Assembly (NCBI GenBank): GCA_001508595.1
Contig: LGHA01000013.1
Span: 1-15,388 of the forward strand
DNA from: Anaerolineaceae bacterium 46_22
Lineage (GTDB): Bacteria; Chloroflexota; Anaerolineae; Anaerolineales; Anaerolineaceae
DNA length: 15,388 bases
Direction: 5' to 3'
In this document: positions 6,329-13,271 of the stretch, piece by piece
How positions within the stretch are numbered: the first letter of the stretch is position 1
Layout of the letters: each line of letters starts with the position of its first letter
Notes under the pieces: model-generated
The model's input: only the letters and a program-made list of their open reading frames with translations
Databases searched by the model: none
Told to the model about the DNA's origin: nothing
Made by a program: the position numbers and the translations under genes

Positions 6329-8407
6329 GTGGAAATTGATTTATCTTATCTCACCAATATCCTCACAAGCCCTCCAGGTAATTTACTTTATCACCTGGTG
6401 ATCAGTCTTGCCTTTGTTTTGATATCTGGACTGGCAATTCCCGGGCTTAACCTTGCGAACAGCGAGGACCGTGCCCGACATATACTTGTCGGCTGCAGCA
6501 CCCTATTATTGATCCACATCGTTTTATTTGCAGCCAGCCTGGTTCAGGGTTTGACGCCTTTTTCCCTTGCACTGCTCGAATCCCTTGCGAGCACCTTAAT
6601 GATCATCTGGTTGTTTTGGATTTTTCACGAAGAAGACCCAAACTTTTTCCTGACAGGTGTGAATATTTTCCTGACACTGGCTTTGTTCATCATTTCAACC
6701 ATAATCTTGATCATGACAAACCTCGGCGGGACCCAAGGCAATTTCGACCCAAACATGGTCATAATATCATGGCAGCTTGGCGCTATACTGCTAATCGCCC
6801 TCGGGCTGGTTCTGACCTTTTTAAAGCGCCCGCCGCAGTGGGTCATCGCTGTTTGTATTATGCTTGTGCTCGCCTCAGGGCATGCTCTTGAGATCATTCT
6901 GATAGACTCATTGGCACTCAAGTTAGGTGCCGTTCGTCTGGCGCAAATATTAAGTCTCCCGTGGACAATCGTCATCGTACAGCGTTTCTCAAAGAGCCAA
7001 TCTGATAAAGTTGAAATTCGAGAGACGCCAAAAATGCCGTCTGAAGAACAGCGAGTGGATACCAAACCCACATTGATCGAATATCTATTAAGCGTGCCTT
7101 TGCAAAAAACACAGCAGGATAAATTCAAAGCTGTCGCCCGGGCACTCAGCCTGGGTTCACTCGCAGATATTTGCTGTATATTTAAATTAAACGAAGAAGC
7201 TGATACATTTGAGATGATCGCAGGTTATGACCTGATAAGGGAAGTTTTCTTAGACCAGGCTGTTTTTCCAACCGACTCCCTGCCACATATTCTTAAGACC
7301 TGGCAGGAAAACCGAATATTAAAACTTTCGCGGTCCTTCACAGAAGGCCGGGATTTTGAAACCTTAACTGAATTGATCAATTATCCTCATCTTGGGAACA
7401 TGTTTGCTTACCCCCTACCCTCGGATGAAGAGCCATTGGCTGGTGGGGTGATTTTACTAACACCCTATACGGAGAGAATCTGGCAGAATAGTACGACATC
7501 CTTATTTGACCAAATTAGACCAACGCTGAGCAGGGTGCTTTTCACGCCCTCAGATATTGAACAGCTGCAAATCGAACTGAGTAATGCTGAAGAAAAGATC
7601 CAGCAGCTTATCAATCATAAAGAATCCCTGCAGGCAGACCTTGTAGAAAAAGAATTCACCATTGAAAATCTGGAATCCGCGCTGAAGCAATGGAAAGCAA
7701 GATTCCAGATCGAAAAACTTGAGTCCGTCAATCGCATTGAAAAATTGCAAGAGCAAATTGACCAGTTCTCTGCACAACCTGAGGATCGCAGTGATATTTC
7801 TTCGAAGCTGGAACAAATGGCAGCTAAAATCCGTCAATTAACCAGTGAAAGGGATCAGCTCAAGAAAGAATTAGCAAAAGCAGAAGCCCGGATTAACACT
7901 TTGAATATTGAAAAAGGGCAAACCGGTCCTATTCGCCTGTCAATGGAAACGCAGGTTGTCAGCCTTGATTCAATCCTTGCTAATGTCAGGCTGAAAATCG
8001 CTTCACAACTGGCAGCCTTAAGTATCGATCTTGAAATCGTGAATCCTGACGGGCACCAGATGATCAAGGTTGACCCGGAGCTGACCCAAGCCACCATATT
8101 TGGGTTACTTGATAACGCAATCAAAGCTTCAAGCCCCGGTGGAAAAGTCCAGGTCAACCAGAAATTGTCCCTCGAAACTGGGATGCTTATCATTCAGATC
8201 ACGGATTATGGTGAAGGCTTGACGCCTGAGGAACAAAAATCGCTCTTCAGCGCTGAGCCTGAGATGAACCCGGGCATTGGCAGCATCCAATCCATTCGGG
8301 AAGCCATACGAGCAATTCGGGTTCTCAATGGGAAGATCTGGCTCAAAAGCAAGAAAGGCGAGTTCACGACCTTTCGCGTGCAGCTGCCAGTGAGAATTAT
8401 TGATTAA
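6329..8407 (+). CDS. Seven-helix membrane sensor with histidine-kinase-type ATPase domain
   Basis: A 692-residue protein with three parts. Residues 20-218 hold seven hydrophobic helices (about 20-40, 51-73, 78-100, 107-131, 143-165, 170-192, 200-218). Residues about 250-405 form a soluble domain of GAF-like look. A long coiled coil (about 408-530) leads into a C-terminal HATPase_c domain (about 540-690). The ATPase motifs are N-box LLDNAIKASSPGG (593-605), G1 DYGEG (626-630) and G2 PGIGSIQSI (648-656), ending in a typical TTFRVQLP. I find no HisKA H-box (H-E/D-x-x-x-P) before the N-box; the region just before it (543-570) has no histidine. It is therefore a kinase-like sensor that may lack autophosphorylation or use another site. 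No response regulator gene adjoins. Start is GTG; TAA lies two codons upstream, and only a distant GGAAG precedes it. Confidence 0.85.
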   Translation: MEIDLSYLTNILTSPPGNLLYHLVISLAFVLISGLAIPGLNLANSEDRARHILVGCSTLLLIHIVLFAASLVQGLTPFSLALLESLASTLMIIWLFWIFHEEDPNFFLTGVNIFLTLALFIISTIILIMTNLGGTQGNFDPNMVIISWQLGAILLIALGLVLTFLKRPPQWVIAVCIMLVLASGHALEIILIDSLALKLGAVRLAQILSLPWTIVIVQRFSKSQSDKVEIRETPKMPSEEQRVDTKPTLIEYLLSVPLQKTQQDKFKAVARALSLGSLADICCIFKLNEEADTFEMIAGYDLIREVFLDQAVFPTDSLPHILKTWQENRILKLSRSFTEGRDFETLTELINYPHLGNMFAYPLPSDEEPLAGGVILLTPYTERIWQNSTTSLFDQIRPTLSRVLFTPSDIEQLQIELSNAEEKIQQLINHKESLQADLVEKEFTIENLESALKQWKARFQIEKLESVNRIEKLQEQIDQFSAQPEDRSDISSKLEQMAAKIRQLTSERDQLKKELAKAEARINTLNIEKGQTGPIRLSMETQVVSLDSILANVRLKIASQLAALSIDLEIVNPDGHQMIKVDPELTQATIFGLLDNAIKASSPGGKVQVNQKLSLETGMLIIQITDYGEGLTPEEQKSLFSAEPEMNPGIGSIQSIREAIRAIRVLNGKIWLKSKKGEFTTFRVQLPVRIID

Positions 8408-8424
8408 AATGAACAACAATAAGT

Positions 8425-8430
8425 TATAAT
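8425..8430 (+). promoter_or_regulatory. -10 element TATAAT upstream of the LCP gene
   Basis: A perfect plus-strand TATAAT in the 74-base gap before the LCP gene, about 51 bases before its ATG. The nearest -35-like sequence is TTGATT at 8400-8405, with a 19-base spacing that is too long for a strong promoter. It suggests the LCP gene can be transcribed apart from the sensor gene. Confidence 0.35.
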
Positions 8431-8481
8431 TGATTAGATTAAGAAGGCAGTAAAAAACAATGCCGTCAGAGCAGGTGAATT

Positions 8482-9576
8482 ATGAGTTCGAGAAGAAATG
8501 AAATTAGAAAGCAAAGAAAAAATCGTCCACCTAAGATCCTTGAGATCTTTACAGTATTTGTATTTGTGACATTAATAGGCGTGCTTGGTTTTATCCTGGT
8601 GTCAGGAATATCCGCAAATAAAAGCCCAGGCTTAGCCTATACCTACGCAATGCAAACCAAACAGGCAATGGAACAAGCTCAGGTCACCCCAACACCATTT
8701 CAACCAATTTCGGATGAAACAGAAGGCGGATCAGGCCTCATCGGAACGCCAGAACCAGGCGGCAGCCCAGGGACATCGCCGACCTCGACACTGAGGGCAT
8801 TACAAAAGCCAGAAGGCCAGGTGAACATCCTCTTATTGGGTTCTGACGCCAGGCCGGATGAAGGCGGTTTCCGAACAGACATCATCGTGTGGGTATCTCT
8901 TAATCCTGAAGATGGTTTCGTCAGTGCAGTCTCCTTCCCCAGGGATTTGTACGTGTACATCCCGGGTTACGGTGAAAACCGGATCAACGTGGCTTTTCCA
9001 CGCGGTGGATTTGATCTCTTAGCGGATACCTTCGAAGAAAATTTTGGCATTCGACCTGATCATTACATGCTGGTTGATTTCAATGGATTCAAATCAGTCA
9101 TCAACAATCTCGGGGGAATCACCGTTCAAACCGAAAAGGGTTTAAGCGATACCTGCGCCAAATGGATCAATCCCAGCGGGTGGTGCAGTGTTGGCCCCGG
9201 TTCTGTGCATATGAATGGTGAATTGGCATTGTGGTACGCCAGATCGCGTTATTCCACCAATGATATTGATCGAGCAAGGCGCTCCCAGGAAGTGATCAAA
9301 GCGATATTCAACCGCTTGATGAGTTTAGACATTATCGTCAAAACGCCCGACCTCTACAATGCTTATATCAACTATGTTGATACTGACATCAAATTAACCG
9401 ATGTTCTTGGGCTTCTACCTTTAGCCAACGAGATCAACAAAAACGGTGATATCCGATCCTATGTCATTGGCTATGATCATGCCTATGATTGGATGACAAT
9501 GCAAGGTGCCCAGGTGCTCGTCCCGGATTACGATAAAATCAGAGACGTGATGATTGAAGCCTTACAACTGCAGTAA
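8482..9576 (+). CDS. LCP (LytR-CpsA-Psr) family wall-polymer ligase
   Basis: A 364-residue membrane-anchored enzyme of the family that moves lipid-linked glycopolymers onto peptidoglycan at the outer face of the membrane. It has a basic N-terminus, one transmembrane anchor (about 22-44), a low-complexity linker rich in Pro, Gly, Thr and Ser (about 68-110), then the LCP domain. Conserved points visible are LLLGSDAR (117-124), FRTD (130-133), SFPRDLYV (151-158), RIN (167-169), MNGELALWYARSR (244-256) and DIDRARRSQE (261-270), covering the Arg/Asp set that binds the pyrophosphate and metal. C225 and C235 could form a disulfide. The start has AGGTGA just upstream. What polymer it handles in this lineage is unknown; the LysM transpeptidase nearby fits a shared wall role. 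Confidence 0.94.
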   Translation: MSSRRNEIRKQRKNRPPKILEIFTVFVFVTLIGVLGFILVSGISANKSPGLAYTYAMQTKQAMEQAQVTPTPFQPISDETEGGSGLIGTPEPGGSPGTSPTSTLRALQKPEGQVNILLLGSDARPDEGGFRTDIIVWVSLNPEDGFVSAVSFPRDLYVYIPGYGENRINVAFPRGGFDLLADTFEENFGIRPDHYMLVDFNGFKSVINNLGGITVQTEKGLSDTCAKWINPSGWCSVGPGSVHMNGELALWYARSRYSTNDIDRARRSQEVIKAIFNRLMSLDIIVKTPDLYNAYINYVDTDIKLTDVLGLLPLANEINKNGDIRSYVIGYDHAYDWMTMQGAQVLVPDYDKIRDVMIEALQLQ

Positions 9577-9582
9577 AGCTTA

Positions 9583-9611
9583 TTGACAAGGATTGTCGTT
9601 TGGTTTAAACT
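9583..9611 (+). promoter_or_regulatory. Sigma70-type promoter for the Xer-like gene, with an overlapping inverted repeat
   Basis: A consensus TTGACA (9583-9588) is separated by 17 bases from TAAACT (9606-9611), matching consensus at six and four positions. This is the best promoter-like sequence in the window and lies only seven bases past the LCP stop. The -35 overlaps a short inverted repeat, GACAA-GGA-TTGTC (9585-9597), which could be an operator half-site pair or part of the LCP gene's 3' end. Expected start is near 9618, leaving a leader of about 35 bases with GAGGTG before the ATG at 9653. Confidence 0.55.
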
Positions 9612-9652
9612 AAGATTATTCACGACTACACGAATAAAAACAAAGAGGTGTC

Positions 9653-10594
9653 ATGACTAATCAAACGACAGAAAAAGGTACGCTCGCACATTTAACAGAG
9701 AACGCCCTCCTCCAGCCTGCCATTCAGGCCTGGAGGTTTTATTTAAATGACCAGGGGCGATCGCCGCATACCGTTAAAGCCTTTATAGCTGACCTCAACT
9801 TACTTGACGACTTTCTCCCGCCAGACCAAACCCTGGGAGAAATTTCTCTCAAGGACCTCGAGAACTTTACTGACTGGCTTGAAAATGATCGCGGCGTTCC
9901 CTGCAGCCCCAAAAGCCTTTCACGACGTATCACATCGCTGAAAAGCTTCTTCCGCTGGCTGCAAAACAGTGCAGTCTTACTGGTTGACCCAGCAGAAAAA
10001 CTTGTCCAGCGCTCGGTGACCAGTCCTCTGCCCGATGTCCTGTCACCGGAAGAAATTGAGAAAGCCCTGGCAGCTGCCAGGGAGTTTCGGTATGGGGAGC
10101 AGCCTGATGCCCGACCCTATACTTTAATTAAATTACTGCTTGAAACAGCCGTCAAAAAAGGGGAATGCCAGAGTATTGCCCTGAAACATCTCTCCCTTGA
10201 AGAACCTGAAAAAGCCTTCGTTTTTATTCGTTATACCAATCCCCGCTATCGTTACAAGGAAAGAAAAATCCCCCTTTCAAAGGATTGGGTTGATTCCTTT
10301 GACGAATATGTGAATCAATACGAACCAGATGAACGCCTTTTCCCATGGACCCCACGACGCCTGGAATACATTTTAGAAGACATCAAAGAAGCTGCCGGCC
10401 TTGAAAAACGCATTTCTTTTGACATGTGCCGCTGGACCAGTGTCTTACAGGACCTGGTTGACGGTGTCGAGTCTGACAAGATCAGGCAGAAATTGGGTGT
10501 ATCAAAAATCCAATTTCGAGAAATACGCCAAAAATTACGTAAATTAGCCATGCAGCAGGGCTTTACCCCTAGCGAAGAACCAGGTGAAACTTAA
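9653..10594 (+). CDS. XerC/D-like tyrosine recombinase homologue, apparently catalytically inactive
   Basis: A 313-residue protein with the two-part layout of phage-type integrases: an N-terminal SAM-like core-binding domain (about 22-115, with WRFYLNDQGRSPHTVKAF and SLSRRITSLKSFFRWL) and a C-terminal domain that follows the Xer fold (LSPEEIEKAL at 130-139, YKERKIPL at 201-208). The active-site positions are mostly changed. The usual TGLR-x-x-E is TAVKKGE, so the first Arg is K168. The beta-hairpin Lys aligns with Y199. H-x-L-R-H becomes D257-M-C-R260-W. The LGH...Y segment becomes LGVSKIQFREIR, putting V283 and R292 where His and the nucleophilic Tyr should be. Only the second Arg is kept. 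It probably binds DNA without cutting it. The frame is intact, with its own promoter and a good GAGGTG ribosome site, so it is not simply decaying. Confidence 0.82.
   Translation: MTNQTTEKGTLAHLTENALLQPAIQAWRFYLNDQGRSPHTVKAFIADLNLLDDFLPPDQTLGEISLKDLENFTDWLENDRGVPCSPKSLSRRITSLKSFFRWLQNSAVLLVDPAEKLVQRSVTSPLPDVLSPEEIEKALAAAREFRYGEQPDARPYTLIKLLLETAVKKGECQSIALKHLSLEEPEKAFVFIRYTNPRYRYKERKIPLSKDWVDSFDEYVNQYEPDERLFPWTPRRLEYILEDIKEAAGLEKRISFDMCRWTSVLQDLVDGVESDKIRQKLGVSKIQFREIRQKLRKLAMQQGFTPSEEPGET
9709..9744 (+). terminator. Terminator-like hairpin inside the start of the Xer-like gene
   Basis: CCTCCAG-CCTG (9709-9719) pairs with CAGG-c-CTGGAGG (9725-9736) around a five-base loop, giving eleven GC-rich base pairs with a single bulged C, followed directly by TTTTATTT. 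The structure has all the parts of an intrinsic terminator, but lies about 55 bases inside the coding sequence, coding for residues around 19-31. It could attenuate transcription when translation lags, or be chance. Confidence 0.4.
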
Positions 10595-10633
10595 ACCAGA
10601 GTTTGAATTTTTACTATGTCGTATTACAATTGA

Positions 10634-12076
10634 TTACCCGGCGATCTTGCGCACAAGCTTCAAGTGTAAAATTTTTTGTGTGCTTGATGTGATCTTAAAA
10701 ACTTCAGAAGGCCTTAAGCCCGCCACCCAGGCAATTTCATCCCCCGAATACACCAACGGCCAAAGATCCCGAACATGTACCGGGATCTTTTCATTGATGA
10801 AAAAATCCTTGATCTTTTGCGTATGATCCGGCATTCCCAACGGCTGCCACCGGTCTCCAGGCTGGCGTCCCCGCACCATCAAAGGCATTTCTAAAAGGTC
10901 AAAATCCAGCCAGGCTTCGTTTGAATCCAGGGTGCTTGCCTTATCAAGGTCACCAGGTTTGACTTCGGTGATCAGCCTTGCTTGCAGTGACCATCCATGC
11001 CTTAAGAGTGCAGCCTTTTGAAGATTTAAAATCAGCTCTGAATCCGCACTTCGCAGCAAGGGCAAATCCCAGTCTGGCAAATCACTCCCCCAGGTTTTAA
11101 TAATTAATGTGTCATCAATTTTTGCAAGATTCAACCGGGCAATAAAATCTATTTCGCCATTTTGTGAAGTATCATTCGCAAAAGCCAGTCCTCTTTCAAC
11201 AGCATCATAACCGACATCCCGTAAATCCGGGCGAATTAAGGAAACAGCAAATCTTAACAACCTTCGCTGAAGCGCTATCGGCTGCTTGGTTAGCCTGGCA
11301 ATATTAAGGATGATGCGGTTGTGATTTTGTATTACCAGGCAATCTTTCCAGGCGGTTTGCGTTTGTTCATCTAAAAACCAGTCTTCTTCTCGCAGAACTT
11401 CCGACATCCGCCAAATAAGCTCTCTGATTTGGGGATTGTAATTTTCTAACTCAGGGATTAATTCAAGGCGCAGCTTGTTTCGAAAATAGGTCACATCCTG
11501 GTTGGTTTGGTCAATTCGCGCCTCAACGCCCAATTCTTCAAGGAAAGCTTCAATCTCAATTCGCCATATTCCCAGCAGCGGGCGGACGAGGGGAATGCTG
11601 GAATCCCACAGGGGAATGATATTTTTATATGCCATGCCTGTCAGACCCGGCAAGGCTGAGCCCCTCAGAAAATGCATCAGGACCGTTTCAACCTGGTCAT
11701 CCGCATGGTGCCCAACTGCGACAGCCTGCGCACCAATTTTTCTCGCTTCTTCAAATAGGAATTTATAACGCACATGCCTTGCAGCCTCCTCGATGGACTG
11801 ACCTGCCGCTTCGGCTGCCCTCCCCACATCCACGCGTTTGCGAACAAATGCCAAATCCCGCGAAGCAGCAAAATCTTCAATGAAATCCGCATCCTCCCTG
11901 GACGCTGTTCGCAGGCTGTGATCAAGGTGTGCAATCTTAAGTTGAAAACCCAGAATCTCCAACCCGAACATCAAGCCCAGGCTGTCAACACCGCCAGAAA
12001 CGCCTACCAGGATCGGCCTATCCGGTTTCAACCCGCATTTTTCTACCGCTGCATATTTTAGATCATCCAAGAACAT
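10634..12076 (-). CDS. tilS: tRNA(Ile)-lysidine synthetase
   Basis: Uses ATP to attach lysine to C34 of the CAU-anticodon tRNA-Ile, changing it to an AUA reader; essential in most bacteria. Read from the ATG at 12076 it has 480 residues. The PP-loop SGGVDS lies at 27-32, the substrate and ATP motifs at AHLDHSLR (49-56) and GHHADDQVETVL (122-133), the tRNA-contact FRNKLRLELIP at 198-208, a middle helical part at about 215-290, and the C-terminal TilS domain at about 390-478 with RGRQPGDRWQPLG (402-414) and KIKDFFINEKIP (421-432). A TTG two codons upstream (12082) is a possible start. I prefer the ATG because a TATAAT ends six bases before it, which suggests a leaderless message starting at the ATG. 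It converges on the Xer-like gene, leaving a 39-base gap without other features, and diverges from coaE. Confidence 0.95.
   Translation of the reverse strand: MFLDDLKYAAVEKCGLKPDRPILVGVSGGVDSLGLMFGLEILGFQLKIAHLDHSLRTASREDADFIEDFAASRDLAFVRKRVDVGRAAEAAGQSIEEAARHVRYKFLFEEARKIGAQAVAVGHHADDQVETVLMHFLRGSALPGLTGMAYKNIIPLWDSSIPLVRPLLGIWRIEIEAFLEELGVEARIDQTNQDVTYFRNKLRLELIPELENYNPQIRELIWRMSEVLREEDWFLDEQTQTAWKDCLVIQNHNRIILNIARLTKQPIALQRRLLRFAVSLIRPDLRDVGYDAVERGLAFANDTSQNGEIDFIARLNLAKIDDTLIIKTWGSDLPDWDLPLLRSADSELILNLQKAALLRHGWSLQARLITEVKPGDLDKASTLDSNEAWLDFDLLEMPLMVRGRQPGDRWQPLGMPDHTQKIKDFFINEKIPVHVRDLWPLVYSGDEIAWVAGLRPSEVFKITSSTQKILHLKLVRKIAG
10762..10794 (+). terminator. Perfect 10-bp inverted repeat with T-run inside the 3' part of tilS
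   Basis: AAAGATCCCG (10762-10771) is followed after nine bases by its exact complement CGGGATCTTT (10781-10790) and one more T, so a plus-strand transcript would form a ten-pair stem ending in UUUU. It lies about 170 bases past the stop of the convergent Xer-like gene, which has no terminator of its own, and could end that transcript within the antisense of tilS. It codes for tilS residues around 427-438, so selection on protein is a competing explanation. Confidence 0.35.
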
Positions 12077-12082
12077 ATTCAA

Positions 12083-12088
12083 ATTATA
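12083..12088 (-). promoter_or_regulatory. -10 element of a probable leaderless tilS promoter
   Basis: A perfect minus-strand TATAAT ends six bases before the ATG at 12076, so the expected transcript start falls at or next to that ATG. No ribosome binding site precedes it. The -35 region is weak (TTCACC at 12108-12113, with a 19-base spacing). Confidence 0.4.
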
Positions 12089-12119
12089 GCACCCCGGGAA
12101 ACGAGAAGGTGAATTGGGG

Positions 12120-12125
12120 TATACT
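12120..12125 (+). promoter_or_regulatory. -10 element of a probable coaE operon promoter
   Basis: TATACT lies 21 bases before the coaE ATG and matches the -10 consensus at five of six positions, without a clear -35. Only about 30 bases separate it from the minus-strand tilS -10, so the two promoters are back to back and their polymerases would compete. Confidence 0.35.
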
Positions 12126-12146
12126 TCACTGAGAGATTAAAAATAA

Positions 12147-13250
12147 ATGACGAATTTACCAAAAATCATCGGTTTGACAGGAAATATTGCCACTGGAAAA
12201 AGTGTGGTGGCCCAAATGCTGGCAAATTCTGGCGGTCTTGAAATCGATGCGGATGTTGTTGCCAATCGCATGCTTTATCCTGGGGCGCCTGCTTATCAAC
12301 CCGTTATTGAGGCTTTTGGGGACAGCATATTAACAAAAAACGGCAAAATCTCGCGAAAGAAATTGGGGAAAGTTGTTTTTTTAGACCCTAAACAACTTGA
12401 AAAACTTGAAAAGATTGTCCATCCCGAAGTCTCAAAATCCATCAAAACGCGTATTGAAGAGGCTTCTCGGTCCTTTGTGGTCATTGAAGCCATCAAGCTC
12501 CTTGAATCTGATCTTATTGAAATTTGTGATATGCTTTGGGTTAGTCATGCTTCTGTTACACATCAAATGGACCGTCTCCTGCGGACGAGGAATCTGAGCG
12601 AAAATGATGCTAAAGACAGAATTCAGGCGCAGCCCCCGCAGTCCGAGAAACTAAATCGAGCAGATGTTGTTATAAATACTGAAGGCAGTTTCAAACAAAC
12701 ATGGCAGCAAATCCAGGACGGGCTTGCGAATACAATGATTGGCATTGAAAGCCTAAAAAGATCCACGCCAGTCAGATCTGGTGATTGGTATTTCCCGGAT
12801 GTGAGTGCCATTCCGCAAGATGACGCCGAAATATTCTGGCAATCCCATGCAGAGAAAGCGCCGTCAGATTGGTATGCAACCTTAGGCTCCAGAATTGTTT
12901 TGCCTGCGCTGAAGGAAGATCAACTCGAAGGTCTCCTTTTGTGGGATAACTGGAATTTTTCTGCAGTTTTTGACCGTTGGATCGCAAATGACCAGCAAAG
13001 GCTCTCGGAAAAAGCTATTCTTGATGCCTTTTATCAACAAATTGAACAGCAGGAATGCGAAGTCATTCTTTTTACAATAGACAAAGCACTAAAAAATTCC
13101 TTATTTCCTGCTAAAATTGGATTTAGAAAGCTAATGCCTGACGAATTGCCTTATCCTGCATGGCAGGAGGCAGCTTCAAAAATTATTGATGATGATGAAA
13201 AGATCTGGATAAGATTTTTAAAAGAACCTGTTGAAATTATTGATAAGTGA
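12147..13250 (+). CDS. coaE: Dephospho-CoA kinase with an extra C-terminal domain
   Basis: Catalyses the last step of coenzyme A synthesis, phosphorylating the 3'-hydroxyl of dephospho-CoA. Residues 1-197 are a standard P-loop CoaE: GNIATGKS (12-19), the IDADVVA acidic pair (D34, D36), VHPEV (91-95), the lid RLLRTRN (143-149) and DRIQAQ (157-162). Ordinary family members stop near 200 residues; this one continues in the same frame to 367. The extension (about 205-367) is unlike the GrpB/UPF0157 domain fused to CoaE in actinobacteria as far as I can see. Parts of it, an alternating strand pattern LEGLLLWDNW, a long helix, VILFTI and then IGFRKLMP, resemble the end of a GNAT acetyltransferase, but no clear acetyl-CoA loop is visible. 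It is the first gene of a coaE-cdaA-cdaR run. Its ribosome site is weak (GAGAG, far upstream). Confidence 0.9.
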   Translation: MTNLPKIIGLTGNIATGKSVVAQMLANSGGLEIDADVVANRMLYPGAPAYQPVIEAFGDSILTKNGKISRKKLGKVVFLDPKQLEKLEKIVHPEVSKSIKTRIEEASRSFVVIEAIKLLESDLIEICDMLWVSHASVTHQMDRLLRTRNLSENDAKDRIQAQPPQSEKLNRADVVINTEGSFKQTWQQIQDGLANTMIGIESLKRSTPVRSGDWYFPDVSAIPQDDAEIFWQSHAEKAPSDWYATLGSRIVLPALKEDQLEGLLLWDNWNFSAVFDRWIANDQQRLSEKAILDAFYQQIEQQECEVILFTIDKALKNSLFPAKIGFRKLMPDELPYPAWQEAASKIIDDDEKIWIRFLKEPVEIIDK

Positions 13251-13271
13251 GAAACCTTAAACGGCAAAAGT

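Noticed and set aside
6625..7128. A 167-codon minus-strand open frame
   Set aside because: It is antisense to the membrane region of the sensor gene, where hydrophobic codons often leave the other strand open. No motif and no ribosome site.
10490..10633. A frameshift hiding the missing active-site tyrosine of the Xer-like gene
   Set aside because: I read the neighbouring frames over this stretch: they soon reach stops or give no integrase-like LGH...Y segment, so the loss looks real rather than a sequencing slip.
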